This document shows, one piece after another, positions 7,930 to 16,173 of a stretch of 64,000 bases of DNA. How positions within the stretch are numbered: the first letter of the stretch is position 1; each line of letters opens with the position of its first letter. A program made the translations under genes and the position numbers. A model generated the notes under the pieces. It did not search any database, was not told the origin of the DNA, and saw only the letters and a list, made by a program, of their open reading frames with translations. Source of the DNA: Flavobacterium sp. (GTDB lineage: Bacteria > Bacteroidota > Bacteroidia > Flavobacteriales > Flavobacteriaceae); contig JAEUTY010000016.1 in NCBI GenBank assembly GCA_016787805.1, forward strand, positions 37,951-101,950, given 5' to 3'.

Positions 7930-8988
7930 CTAGCTTTTATTTTCTTTATTAAAATACACCAAATAATAGTACATCTGTTTCTCTTCGTCCCAACCTTTTT
8001 CTACAAATTTTTCGGCACTTTCAGGATTGATAAAATCGAGTTTGATTTGAATATTTGTATCCAAATTAATCACGTTTTTAATCGAACGACGCGCATCAGT
8101 CACCGCAGCATTCGCAATCGGAAACGACGTTACATCTTCAATACTGTATTTTTCACCGCGATCGGCTTTGTAGCTTTTGAATTCCGGAATCAAATCAGGA
8201 TTTTCCATCACATCATTCAAGAAAGCCGTTTCTTCAAATTCGTCGTTTTTGGCAAAATGATTCACCGCACGATTCATAAACATCACCTCTTGTTTTTTAT
8301 CTTCGGCAGGAAAAACCACTTCTTTGGCAAACTCTTGACAGAATTTCAAGTATTTTTTGGTCATGAAATTTTCATCCTGAAAAGCATCTACCGAGAGAAA
8401 ATGCTCCAACCAATAACGTGCGTCGTAACGGTTGCTATCCACAGTCAAAATCTTATAACCTTCTTCTTTTTTGTAATTGAAAATGATGCAACCTTTGTCT
8501 AGCTTATTCAGGTTGATTCCTTCTTGCAAAATCATTTCCAAGTTGTTGTCTTTTTCTTCAAATTGCAAAAAGTCAGTGCGTAATTCGCTTTTAAAAACAC
8601 CAACGGCATCCACTACATTATTATCAATCGAAATGTTGGTAAAATACGAAACATACACTTCACCATTTTTGATGTGTGGATGATTCGATTGTTCAAATAA
8701 ATGTTTGGTAATTTTCTTAGAAACCTCGTGAACGTTCGATGGATTCTGGAAAATCTCCGTTGCCAAATTGAACATATCGTTGTATTCCAAATCCACTTCG
8801 TGCGCAAATTGAAAGTAATTTTCTTCTTTTTCACGAAACGATTTAAAGAAATATTCCTTCAATAAAGGCATAATTTCATCATTCAAAGCATACGGATTTT
8901 CAGAAAGAAAAATAGCTTCATTTCGGCTTTTATTTCCAACGCGGTGGATGGATAACGATTCGATGTGGGTGTTAAATAGGTTGATCAT
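7930..8988 (-). CDS. nucleoid-associated protein, NdpA/YejK family
   Basis: 352 residues. The N-terminal IHRVGNKSRNE segment, the helical middle and the VTDARRSIKNVINLDTNIQIKLDF C-terminal segment match the 37-kDa nucleoid-associated protein family. These proteins sit on the nucleoid and may affect DNA topology. The gene is single and is preceded by the tandem 8-bp repeat tract. In related flavobacteria the family is a chromosomal housekeeping gene; I see nothing that links it to a mobile element here. Confidence 0.85.
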   Translation of the reverse strand: MINLFNTHIESLSIHRVGNKSRNEAIFLSENPYALNDEIMPLLKEYFFKSFREKEENYFQFAHEVDLEYNDMFNLATEIFQNPSNVHEVSKKITKHLFEQSNHPHIKNGEVYVSYFTNISIDNNVVDAVGVFKSELRTDFLQFEEKDNNLEMILQEGINLNKLDKGCIIFNYKKEEGYKILTVDSNRYDARYWLEHFLSVDAFQDENFMTKKYLKFCQEFAKEVVFPAEDKKQEVMFMNRAVNHFAKNDEFEETAFLNDVMENPDLIPEFKSYKADRGEKYSIEDVTSFPIANAAVTDARRSIKNVINLDTNIQIKLDFINPESAEKFVEKGWDEEKQMYYYLVYFNKENKS

Positions 8989-8992
8989 TTAT

Positions 8993-9032
8993 AATGTGTC
9001 AATTTGTCAATTAGCCAATTGGTCAATTGAAT
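8993..9032. repeat. 8-bp periodic repeat, small block
   Basis: Five in-phase 8-mers of the form AATtnnnC (AATGTGTC, AATTTGTC, AATTAGCC, AATTGGTC, AATTGAAT) directly upstream of the nucleoid-associated protein gene. It is related in period and wording to the larger array at 9075-9194. Confidence 0.6.
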
Positions 9033-9074
9033 TAATATTATTTTTTCTAGAAATTTTTAAAGTTGAAATCGCTT

Positions 9075-9194
9075 ATTGCCACATCGACAAATTGCCTCAT
9101 TGTCTCATTGGCACATTGTCTCATTGGCACATTGTCTCATTGGCACATTGTCACATTGACAAATTGTCTCATTGACAAATTGCCACATTGACTA
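9075..9194. repeat. 15-unit tandem array of 8-bp ATTGnnnn units
   Basis: Fifteen consecutive 8-mers in perfect phase. Fourteen begin with ATTG and one with ATCG. The last four bases vary among TCTC, GCAC, ACAA, CCAC, TCAC, CCTC and ACTA. The central part alternates ATTGTCTC and ATTGGCAC three times. The array runs up to and includes the stop codon of the next minus-strand gene (9192-9194). A weak open frame through it (8948-9175) is an artefact of the repeat. Confidence 0.85.
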
Positions 9195-9731
9195 ATTCCA
9201 ATTCTCCTCAAAGCCGTAATCTTCAAAGCTATCATCGCCGCCAAACATATCCAAATCGTCTTCGTCTAAGTCGTCTTCAAATTCGTTGTAAGCATCGTGA
9301 TCGTCGTCGGCTTCAAATTGTTTTTCCATAGCTTCAGCAGGCATTTCGCCGTGTGTGAACAACAAGTTCGGGTAAACAACTCCAATTTCTTCTTGTTCAA
9401 TAGCAGCCAATTCTACCAAAAAAGTCCACATGTTGATAAAATCGTAAACGTAAATGATTTTGGTGTTTTCTTCATTCAAAATATCGGACAATTCATAATC
9501 GCTCATAATGCGGTTTTCACCAGGAACATCGCCAGCGTCAAACATCGGAATTTCATCTTCTTGATTCCAAGTGTCGTCACACGTATAAAATGACGCGACT
9601 TCCATTCCGTCAAAGCCAAAAGCGTTAACAATTGCATTGTGTAAATCCTCTAAAGTGTCCGTTTCTTGTATCGCAATGTCTCTAAAAACATCTTCTTCGG
9701 CATCAAGAATGACTCTGAATTTGTAAACCAT
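9192..9731 (-). CDS. plasmid pRiA4b ORF-3-like protein
   Basis: 179 residues. The N-terminus (MVYKFRVILDAEEDVFRDIAIQETDTLEDLHNAI) is typical of the pRiA4b ORF-3 family, followed by the F.CDD.W region. The C-terminal 40 residues are extremely acidic (Asp/Glu runs with DDLDEDDLDMFGGDD). The function is unknown. Despite the name, members are common chromosomal genes in Bacteroidota, and no plasmid or transposon gene lies nearby. The stop codon is the last unit of the 8-bp array. Confidence 0.85.
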   Translation of the reverse strand: MVYKFRVILDAEEDVFRDIAIQETDTLEDLHNAIVNAFGFDGMEVASFYTCDDTWNQEDEIPMFDAGDVPGENRIMSDYELSDILNEENTKIIYVYDFINMWTFLVELAAIEQEEIGVVYPNLLFTHGEMPAEAMEKQFEADDDHDAYNEFEDDLDEDDLDMFGGDDSFEDYGFEENWN

Positions 9732-9754
9732 AACTCAAATTTTGATTAAGACGC

Positions 9755-9762
9755 CAAAGGTA
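9755..9762 (-). promoter_or_regulatory. -7 promoter element for the pRiA4b ORF-3-like gene
   Basis: TACCTTTG on the minus strand matches TAnnTTTG and lies 23 bases before the ATG at 9731. No clear -33 TTG. Confidence 0.5.
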
Positions 9763-9769
9763 AAATTTA

Positions 9770-9804
9770 ATTGCGAATTACGAATTGCGAAATGCGAATT
9801 GTTG
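9770..9804. repeat. 7-bp tandem repeat
   Basis: Units ATTGCGA, ATTACGA, ATTGCGA, AATGCGA and ATTGTTG run in phase. The period is 7 rather than the 8 seen nearby. It sits just before the REP-like element. Confidence 0.6.
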
Positions 9805-9845
9805 ATAAGATTTTTTGAAGCGTTCATTGCGAATTTTTGAAGCAA

Positions 9846-9983
9846 TCTCCCGCTTTCCATTCCAAGAAATTAGCGCTAAAAACTATTTTTCTACACCGCC
9901 AAAAAGCTTCTGCTGTCGCTTTTTGGCGCTAAGAAAAAATACGTTTTTAGCACCAATTTGCTTTCCATTTTAATCGGGGCTAG
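9846..9983 (-). repeat. REP-like dispersed element with a long hairpin
   Basis: On the minus strand the element starts with CTAGCCCCGATT (complement of 9972-9983) and ends with GGAAAGCGGGAGA (complement of 9846-9858), the same border words as at 12821-12863 and 50200-50242. Its interior holds a perfect 11-bp stem (9897-9907 with 9918-9928) inside a larger imperfect stem (about 9873-9883 with 9943-9953). No open frame. It looks like a non-coding palindromic repeat such as a REP/MITE-type element. Confidence 0.7.
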
Positions 9984-9998
9984 GCTGTAGTAGTACAA

Positions 9999-10451
9999 TT
10001 AAAACTTGGTCTTTTGAATCGTTTGATGAATTTCATTGACTTTCATCAAAGCGGCACTGCAATACCAAGGCGTGAGTTCGTATTCAAAAATTTTTCCTTT
10101 CACCGCAGGATCAGATTCTACTAAGGCTTTGGCTTCTTCTACTGTAGTTACATTAAAAACAAATAGGCCTCGGTAATTTTTGTCGTTTTTCATAAATGGT
10201 CCAGCTACAGCCAATTTGCCTTCATTAGCTAAACGCTGAATGTTTTCCATATGACCTTTGAAATAGTCGTTGCGCTCTTTTTCGGTTGCTGTAGTATTCG
10301 AACCTGTTTTTAAGATGCAAAATACATATTGTTTCATTCCATAATCATCAGCTCCCAATGATTTGGCTAAATTTTCATCAAATTTGACTTCTTGTGAAAC
10401 ACCAAAGTTAAATCCCAAAAAGAGTAAGATAATCAAGTGTTTAGTACTCAT
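9999..10451 (-). CDS. secreted YciI-like protein
   Basis: 150 residues from the ATG at 10451; an upstream extension in the same frame is excluded by the promoter at 10471-10478. A signal peptide (MSTKHLIILLFLGFNFGVSQ) precedes a YciI/dimeric alpha-beta barrel domain (YVFCILKTGSN, HMENIQRLANEGKLAVAGPF, GLFVFNVTTVEEAKALVESDPAV). The family forms small ferredoxin-like dimers with a possible catalytic His/Asp pair; the function of exported members is unknown. Single gene, divergent from the TonB-dependent receptor. Confidence 0.85.
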   Translation of the reverse strand: MSTKHLIILLFLGFNFGVSQEVKFDENLAKSLGADDYGMKQYVFCILKTGSNTTATEKERNDYFKGHMENIQRLANEGKLAVAGPFMKNDKNYRGLFVFNVTTVEEAKALVESDPAVKGKIFEYELTPWYCSAALMKVNEIHQTIQKTKF

Positions 10452-10470
10452 AATCGTTTGTTTTGTTTCC

Positions 10471-10478
10471 CAAAAATA
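10471..10478 (-). promoter_or_regulatory. -7 promoter element for the YciI gene
   Basis: TATTTTTG on the minus strand, with a TTG 22 bases upstream (complement of 10501-10503). This is a good fit to the TTG-N17-23-TAnnTTTG promoter and fixes the start at 10451. Confidence 0.65.
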
Positions 10479-10591
10479 CAGTTTTAAATAAACCAACTTG
10501 CAATTCATCCGCAAAAATCTACAATTCGGTAACTATAAATTTTATAGTTTTATGGCTTGATGCAATTTTGCCGTATCAAACTTATACAATC

Positions 10592-12733
10592 ATGAAACCA
10601 ATCTTTACATTAGCTGCATTACTAGTAACAACTCTTTTTTGGGCGCAAACCAAAGTCACCGGAAAAGTAATCGACGAAAAAAACAATCCAATAATTGGAG
10701 CCAACGTATTTATCGAAGGTTCATACGATGGCGGTTCAACCAACGAAAAAGGCGAATTTCTTTTCACTACCGAAGAAAAAGGAAGCAAAATTTTAACGGT
10801 AAGTTTCTTGTCGTATGAAACGGCCAAAATTCCGGTTGATTTAGCCAATTACGAATTCAAAACCATTAAGCTCAAAGATAACGTCAATATGCTTGACGCA
10901 GTTGTTATCAACGCCGGAACATTTGAAGCGGGCGATAAAGCCAAAGTTACCGTTTTGAAACCATTAGATATTGTTACCACTGCAGGATCCAACGCTGATA
11001 TTGTGGCAGCTTTGCAAACCTTACCAGGAACGCAAACAGTTGGTGAAAGCGGTCGCTTATTCGTTCGCGGTGGCGAAAGTGATGAAGCGCAAACTTATAT
11101 TGACGGAATTCGAGTAGCACAACCGTATGGCTCAACGACGCAAAATTTGCCTACTCGTGGTCGATTTTCACCTTTTCTATTCAGCGGAATTTCGTTTTCA
11201 ACTGGAGGTTATTCGGCTGAGTATGGAGAAGCATTATCAAGTGTTTTATTGTTGAATACCATCGATGAAATTGCCGAGGAGAAAACCGATATTTCTTTTA
11301 TGACGGTAGGTTTAGGTTTGGCGAACTCTCAAAAATGGAAAAACAATTCCATCAGCTTTAACACGGCTTACATTGATTTGGCGCCGTATCAATTGGTTGT
11401 TCCTCAAAATGTAGAATGGAACAGAGCTTTTCAATCGCTTTCGGGTGAAACGGTTTATCGTCATAATTTTAAAGAAGGATTATTAAAAGTGTACGCTGCT
11501 TTTGACGCTTCTCGTTTTGATATCAACCAAGAAAGCATCAATACAGTTGAAAAAACACGTGTAGATTTGAACAACAATAATTTCTATTTGAATGCGTCGT
11601 ACAAAGTTAATTTAATGCGCAAATGGCAATTTAGCACTGGTTTGAGTTACGGTTATGGCGACAATAAAATTGGTTTGGGTTTGGATAAAATCAACAATAC
11701 CGAGCACGCTTCGCATTTGAAAGTAAAAGCACGCAAATCGTTTTCCGACCGAATGAAATTGACTTTTGGCGCGGATTATTTCATTACGCAATTTGATGAA
11801 ACTTTTAATGCCGATTTCAAGAGCCAATACGACGCGAATATTGCGGCGGGTTACACCGAATTGGATCTTTTTTTCTCTAAAAACTTTGCTGGAAAAGCAG
11901 GTTTGAGAGTGGCTCATAACGATTTGTTGAATGCAACTGCTGTTTCACCAAGAGCTTCTATTGCTTATAAAGTGAGTAAAGCGAGTCAGTTTTCGTTGGC
12001 TTATGGCGAATTTGAGCAAGCACCACGACAAGATTATTTGAAATACAATACCAATTTTATCAATGAAAAGGCGTCGCATTATATCTTGAATTACCAATAC
12101 AATAGCAATAAACGCACGTTTAGAAGTGAAATCTATTTTAAAGATTACACCAATTTGGTAAAATACGACACAGCTGGAGCATTTTTCAATTCGAACTACT
12201 CGAACGACGGTTACGGTTATGCCAAAGGTTTGGATATTTTTTGGCGCGACGGAAAAACCATCAAAAACTTAGAATACTGGATTTCGTATTCGTACATTGA
12301 TACACAAAGAGATTACAAAAATTACGAAAGTAAAGTTACGCCGAGTTTTGTAGCCAATCATAATTTGTCGATTGTAACCAAGTATTGGATTGACGAATGG
12401 AAATCGCAAATTGGTTTTGCGCATTCGTTCAATTCAGGTCGACCTTATGACAATCCGAATGAAGCAGCGTATATGAATGGAAAAACCAAAGCGTACAACA
12501 ACTTGAGTTTCAATTGGGCGTATTTGCTTTCGCCACAAAAGATTCTCTATTTTTCGGTGAATAATGTGTTGGGAACCCAAAATGTTTTTGGTTATGAATA
12601 TGCAAATTCGCCAGACAGCAATGGTGTTTTTAACCGAAGAGAAATTACACCAACGGCCGATCGATTCTTCTTTTTAGGATTCTTTTGGACAATTAGTGAG
12701 AATAAGAAAGACAATCAGTTGAATAATTTGTAA
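10592..12733 (+). CDS. TonB-dependent outer-membrane receptor with CarboxypepD-reg-like domain
   Basis: 713 residues from the ATG at 10592, where a signal peptide begins (MKPIFTLAALLVTTLFWAQ); the frame stays open upstream but that part has no signal character. Domains in order: a carboxypeptidase-regulatory-like beta sandwich (about 20-95, GKVIDEKNNPIIGANVFIEG), a plug domain (about 115-225, with LFVRGGESDEAQTYIDG), and a beta barrel ending in aromatic-rich strands (FFFLGFFWTI). It imports a large nutrient or metal complex across the outer membrane, energised by TonB. No SusD partner lies next to it, so a polysaccharide-utilisation role is less likely. The ligand is unknown. Confidence 0.92.
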   Translation: MKPIFTLAALLVTTLFWAQTKVTGKVIDEKNNPIIGANVFIEGSYDGGSTNEKGEFLFTTEEKGSKILTVSFLSYETAKIPVDLANYEFKTIKLKDNVNMLDAVVINAGTFEAGDKAKVTVLKPLDIVTTAGSNADIVAALQTLPGTQTVGESGRLFVRGGESDEAQTYIDGIRVAQPYGSTTQNLPTRGRFSPFLFSGISFSTGGYSAEYGEALSSVLLLNTIDEIAEEKTDISFMTVGLGLANSQKWKNNSISFNTAYIDLAPYQLVVPQNVEWNRAFQSLSGETVYRHNFKEGLLKVYAAFDASRFDINQESINTVEKTRVDLNNNNFYLNASYKVNLMRKWQFSTGLSYGYGDNKIGLGLDKINNTEHASHLKVKARKSFSDRMKLTFGADYFITQFDETFNADFKSQYDANIAAGYTELDLFFSKNFAGKAGLRVAHNDLLNATAVSPRASIAYKVSKASQFSLAYGEFEQAPRQDYLKYNTNFINEKASHYILNYQYNSNKRTFRSEIYFKDYTNLVKYDTAGAFFNSNYSNDGYGYAKGLDIFWRDGKTIKNLEYWISYSYIDTQRDYKNYESKVTPSFVANHNLSIVTKYWIDEWKSQIGFAHSFNSGRPYDNPNEAAYMNGKTKAYNNLSFNWAYLLSPQKILYFSVNNVLGTQNVFGYEYANSPDSNGVFNRREITPTADRFFFLGFFWTISENKKDNQLNNL

Positions 12734-13039
12734 GAATAGAAGAAAGAAGAAAGAGGCAAGAGGCAAGAGTAGGAATCTTAGAGGACTGGAAAATCGTAAT
12801 GAAATACGAAATAGCTAGATTAGCCCCGATTGGAGGAAATGCCGAGCATGACGGAAAGCGGGACGAGTGTTGATTGAAAAAGAAAGACGACTGCTTCTAA
12901 TTTTTATCAAAAATTTAAAACAACAATTCATCCTCAAAAAACGACAGTTCAGTCAGAATTAGTTTTATAAGAAGTACAACTGACCGAAATTTGTCTCATC
13001 AAACTAGAAGAAATTTTAACACTATTAAATCAAAAAATT
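12734..13039. other. 306-bp intergenic region
   Basis: No gene found. It starts with a purine-rich stretch of GAAGAAA/AAGAGGC repeats (about 12736-12770), then holds the REP-like copy at 12821-12863. The last 100 bases before the next gene contain similar words in opposite directions (CAGTTCAGTCAG near 12950 and GTACAACTGACCG near 12974), which might be an operator. No TAnnTTTG promoter is convincing. Confidence 0.5.
12821..12863 (+). repeat. REP-like dispersed element, short copy
   Basis: Begins TAGCCCCGATTGGAG and ends GGAAAGCGGGAC, 43 bp. The same border words, in the same spacing, occur at 50200-50242, and in longer form on the minus strand at 9846-9983. Non-coding. Confidence 0.75.
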
Positions 13040-13660
13040 ATGAAAACAATTATTACAGTAATCGCATTTATTATTACCAATTTAGTTTCGGCTCAAGGCC
13101 AATTTGAACAAGGAATGGGTAAAGCCTTCGGATTGTGGGGAGAAGGAAAATCGGCAGAAGCTTCGGCTTTGTTTGAACGAATCGCTTCGGCAGAAAAAAA
13201 CAACTGGTTACCAAACTATTATGTCGCATTAGTAAATACTACGGACGCGTTTGACCCAAAAAATAAAGCGAACATTCCAGCTTTATTGGACAAAGCACAA
13301 AAAGCGTTGGATGAGGCAGCAATGATTAGTTCAGACAATGCAGAAATTATGGTATTGCAAGCTTTGATTTACACCGCTTGGTTGGTTCAAGATCCAATGA
13401 CTAATGGAATGAAGTATTCGGCATTGGCGATGAAAGAATATGAAAAAGCCTTGGCGATTGCGCCGAATAATCCTAGAGCTGTTTTTGGTAAAGCTGAATT
13501 TGAAATGGGTGGCGCTAAATATTGGGGAACGGACACAAAACCCATGTGTGAGCAAATTGCAAAATCAATCGAATTGTTTGCTAATTTCAAACCAGAATCA
13601 GAATTTCACCCAAAATGGGGATTGGATAGAGCACAAGAAACCTTGAAAACGTGTAAATAA
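13040..13660 (+). CDS. secreted TPR-like protein
   Basis: 206 residues. A signal peptide (MKTIITVIAFIITNLVSAQ) precedes a helical body with tetratricopeptide-like repeats; AMKEYEKALAIAPNNPRAVFGKAEFEMG (about 132-160) is a typical TPR pair, and the earlier helices at 30-120 fit the same layout. It is probably a periplasmic scaffold protein. A LytS-type kinase operon starts 157 bases downstream; in related flavobacteria this gene often precedes the kinase, so the pair may be linked, but that rests on memory of synteny. Confidence 0.75.
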   Translation: MKTIITVIAFIITNLVSAQGQFEQGMGKAFGLWGEGKSAEASALFERIASAEKNNWLPNYYVALVNTTDAFDPKNKANIPALLDKAQKALDEAAMISSDNAEIMVLQALIYTAWLVQDPMTNGMKYSALAMKEYEKALAIAPNNPRAVFGKAEFEMGGAKYWGTDTKPMCEQIAKSIELFANFKPESEFHPKWGLDRAQETLKTCK

Positions 13661-13817
13661 AATTTGTAACTTTAAATCATAAAGTGAGGCAAGCAACTGT
13701 TCGACTGTTATTTAAAAATGGAATTAAAACAATTGTTGTGTTTTATGTTTTCTATACTCTTTTTAAAATGATTAGTTTTTCTCAGTTAACCCATAATTAA
13801 CCGATAAACAAAACCAA

Positions 13818-15155
13818 ATGAACAAGTACATCAAAGACTTACCAAAAGCTTTATTTATCTCTTTCGCTATATTTTTAGTATTGATTGTGCTAAATTTAAT
13901 TTCAGGTTATCAATTGAAGTTAGATTACGAATTGTGGAGTCGATTTTTGTACACGATGTTGTACGGAGTTTGTTTGTACTACGCTAATGGATTCGTTTTT
14001 GATTATTTAGATTCGTTTTTTAAAGATAACCGATTTCCACCGCGTAGATTGATTATTGGTTCTTTGGCTTCCTTTGTTGTATCGATTGTAGTGATTTTTT
14101 TGCTTCGTGTTTTTGAAGATGTAATTATTGAAAACCAGCCATTTGAAGTTTTTTTGAACAATGAGAAACCATCCAATTATGTGGTTGCCATTGTCATCAC
14201 ATTTGTAGTAACGTTAGCGTTACATGCTTTTCATTTTTACAAAGCTTATCAAGAAAATAGAGTTAAAGAGCAGAAAATTATTGCAGGAACCGCTTCAGCC
14301 AAATTTGAAAGTTTAAAAAACCAAATTGATCCACATTTTTTGTTCAATAGTTTAAATGTGTTGAGTTCATTAATTGAGGAAAATCCAGATAATGCGCAAC
14401 GATTTACTACTTCTTTGTCTAAAATTTACCGCTATGTTTTAGAACAAAAAGACAAAGAATTGGTTACAGTTCAGGAAGAATTAAACTTTGCCAAAACGTA
14501 CATGAATTTGTTGAAAATGCGCTTTGAAAACAGCATCACATTCGAATTGCCCGAAAATTTTGAGAATTCAGAAGCCAAAGTGGTACCACTTTCATTGCAA
14601 TTATTGTTGGAAAACACCATCAAACACAACGTGGTTAGCGAACAAAAGCCATTACACATTAAAATTTTTATCAAAGACAATTACTTAATTGTTCAAAACG
14701 ATTTACAGAAAAAAGAAGTTTTACAAGATCGAAAAGGAGTTGGATTGCAAAACATTATCAGTCGCTATGCGATTTTAACGAATCGTAAAGTTTTGATTGA
14801 ACATACCGAAAAAACATTTGCAGTGCATTTACCAATTTTAACCAAACAAGTCAATATTATGGAAACAACATACAGTTCAAACGAAAATACAGCTTATTTC
14901 AGAGCCAAGAAAAGGGTAGAAGAGCTCAAAGGATTTTACGGCAATTTAATATCGTATTGCTGCGTTATTCCGATTCTGATTTTTATCAATTTTAGATTTT
15001 CACCACAATTTCACTGGTTTTGGTTTTCAGCTGCAGGATGGGGATTCGGATTAATTATGCACGCGTTCAAAGTATTTGGCTATAGTTCCAATTGGGAAGA
15101 ACGCAAAATCAAAGAGATTTTAGGGAAAGATAGAAACACTAAATCATGGAAATAA
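13818..15155 (+). CDS. LytS-type sensor histidine kinase with C-terminal 2TM domain
   Basis: 445 residues. Four hydrophobic segments (about 10-32, 43-61, 73-96, 118-138) are followed by a His_kinase domain with NQIDPHFLFNSLN, the phospho-accepting histidine being H173, and a HATPase domain with LLLENTIKHNV and KGVGLQNI (to about residue 345). The C-terminal 85 residues form a 2TM domain (VEELKGFYGNLISY to NWEERKIKEIL) that is not part of normal LytS kinases. Three free 2TM proteins follow in the operon, then a LytTR response regulator, the likely partner. The signal sensed is unknown. The fused domain may allow the kinase to associate with the free 2TM proteins in the membrane. Confidence 0.88.
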   Translation: MNKYIKDLPKALFISFAIFLVLIVLNLISGYQLKLDYELWSRFLYTMLYGVCLYYANGFVFDYLDSFFKDNRFPPRRLIIGSLASFVVSIVVIFLLRVFEDVIIENQPFEVFLNNEKPSNYVVAIVITFVVTLALHAFHFYKAYQENRVKEQKIIAGTASAKFESLKNQIDPHFLFNSLNVLSSLIEENPDNAQRFTTSLSKIYRYVLEQKDKELVTVQEELNFAKTYMNLLKMRFENSITFELPENFENSEAKVVPLSLQLLLENTIKHNVVSEQKPLHIKIFIKDNYLIVQNDLQKKEVLQDRKGVGLQNIISRYAILTNRKVLIEHTEKTFAVHLPILTKQVNIMETTYSSNENTAYFRAKKRVEELKGFYGNLISYCCVIPILIFINFRFSPQFHWFWFSAAGWGFGLIMHAFKVFGYSSNWEERKIKEILGKDRNTKSWK

Positions 15156-15484
15156 TGGCAACAAATGATTATACTACGATTGAGGAAAAAGAATTACTCG
15201 AACTGGCTAAAAAGCGCGTAAAAAAAATCAAAGATTTCTATATTCACTTGTTTATTTACGCCATTGGAGTGACAGTTTTTGTACTGAAAACGTATTTTGG
15301 TGTTCCGTTTAATTTTATACCTGTTCGCTATATCAATTGGTTTGTGATGTCAGTTTGGACTTTTTTCTTGGTCGTTCAAGCAGTGCAACTTTTCTTTAAT
15401 GAAGTAGTTTTTGGCAAAAAATGGGAACAAAAGAAGATTCAAAATTTTATTGAAAAAGATAGTAATAAAAAAACTTGGGAATAA
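15155..15484 (+). CDS. 2TM-domain membrane protein (first free copy)
   Basis: 109 residues from the ATG at 15155, which overlaps the kinase stop codon in a TAATG arrangement; an in-frame ATG at 15146 is an alternative. It has a basic VKKIKDFYIHLFIY lead, two hydrophobic segments and a KKWEQKKIQNF tail, the same pattern as the kinase C-terminus and the two following genes. The role is unknown; its place between kinase and regulator suggests that it tunes the signal. Confidence 0.8.
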   Translation: MATNDYTTIEEKELLELAKKRVKKIKDFYIHLFIYAIGVTVFVLKTYFGVPFNFIPVRYINWFVMSVWTFFLVVQAVQLFFNEVVFGKKWEQKKIQNFIEKDSNKKTWE

Positions 15485-15485
15485 T

Positions 15486-15791
15486 ATGGAAATCATTAAT
15501 AACGAAGAAGAACGCTATTATCAAGCCAAAAAACAAGTAGAAGAAATCAAAGGCTTTTACGGACATTTGATTTCTTTTGTAATTGTAAATATTGGCTTAT
15601 TGGTACTAAACTTACTAACATCTCCAAAACATTTGTGGTTTTTTTGGCCAATGTTGGGTTGGGGAATCGGATTGTTTTTTCACGGTATAAAAGTATTCAA
15701 CTTTTCGCCCTTTTTTAATAAAGAATGGGAAGAACGAAAAATCAGAGAATATATGGAAAGAGAAAATCAATCAAAAAATAAATGGGATTAA
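15486..15791 (+). CDS. 2TM-domain membrane protein (second free copy)
   Basis: 101 residues from the ATG at 15486, one base after the previous stop codon; an open extension upstream lies inside the preceding gene and is not used. The pattern is VEEIKGFYGHLISF, two hydrophobic segments with LWFFWPMLGWGIGLFFHGIKVF, and EWEERKIREYM. The middle is close to that of the kinase C-terminal domain (WFWFSAAGWGFGLIMHAFKVF), so these two are probably the closest relatives in the array. Confidence 0.82.
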   Translation: MEIINNEEERYYQAKKQVEEIKGFYGHLISFVIVNIGLLVLNLLTSPKHLWFFWPMLGWGIGLFFHGIKVFNFSPFFNKEWEERKIREYMERENQSKNKWD

Positions 15792-15807
15792 TTAAAATTG
15801 AACAATC

Positions 15808-16143
15808 ATGAGAAGAAGAGAACGTTACCAAATGTATGATAGTTTAAAAGAAGAAGGAGTTTCTACTGATGAGTACCACATGGCTTACAAGCGAATGAAA
15901 CGCATTAAAGGATTTTATGTGCATCTTTTGGTTTATATTCTAGTCAATGCTTTTTTGATTTTTAATCAATGTTATGAAAGTGAAAGTTTAGCACCATTGG
16001 CAAATTTGAAAACCTATTCGGTATTATTTTTCTGGGGAATAGGTTTGGTAGCGCACGGATTTTCTGTCTTTGGACGCGAATTATTTTTTGGAACTGATTG
16101 GGAAGAAAAGAAAATCAGAGAATTTATGGGAAAAGAAAAGTAG
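15808..16143 (+). CDS. 2TM-domain membrane protein (third free copy)
   Basis: 111 residues. It has an N-terminal charged helix (MRRRERYQMYDSLKEEG), then MKRIKGFYVHLLVY, two hydrophobic segments (ending FFWGIGLVAHGFSVFG) and DWEEKKIREFMG. Fourth 2TM unit of the operon counting the kinase. The start at 15808 is the first ATG after the preceding stop codon. Confidence 0.82.
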   Translation: MRRRERYQMYDSLKEEGVSTDEYHMAYKRMKRIKGFYVHLLVYILVNAFLIFNQCYESESLAPLANLKTYSVLFFWGIGLVAHGFSVFGRELFFGTDWEEKKIREFMGKEK

Positions 16144-16173
16144 TTGTTAGTCGCAGTCACAGTATTCGGTGTC

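Noticed and set aside
8047-8502. 151-residue plus-strand open frame opposite the nucleoid-associated protein
   Set aside because: It is the mirror of a strong minus-strand gene with clear family motifs; the composition (many His, Phe, Ile) is that of an antisense frame.
8948-9175. 75-residue plus-strand open frame rich in HCH and LAHW words
   Set aside because: It is only a translation of the 8-bp tandem array and the end of the minus-strand gene; the repeated peptide follows from the repeat and no start signal is seen.
9075-9194. CRISPR-like array
   Set aside because: Units are 8 bp with no spacers, and there are no cas genes in the window.
9192-9731. pRiA4b ORF-3 protein as sign of a plasmid or IS element
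   Set aside because: The family name comes from a plasmid, but members are common chromosomal genes in Bacteroidota, and no transposase, integrase or replication gene lies near.
10463-10591. Upstream extension of the TonB-dependent receptor
   Set aside because: The open frame has no family similarity and overlaps the divergent promoter of the YciI gene; the signal peptide begins at 10592.
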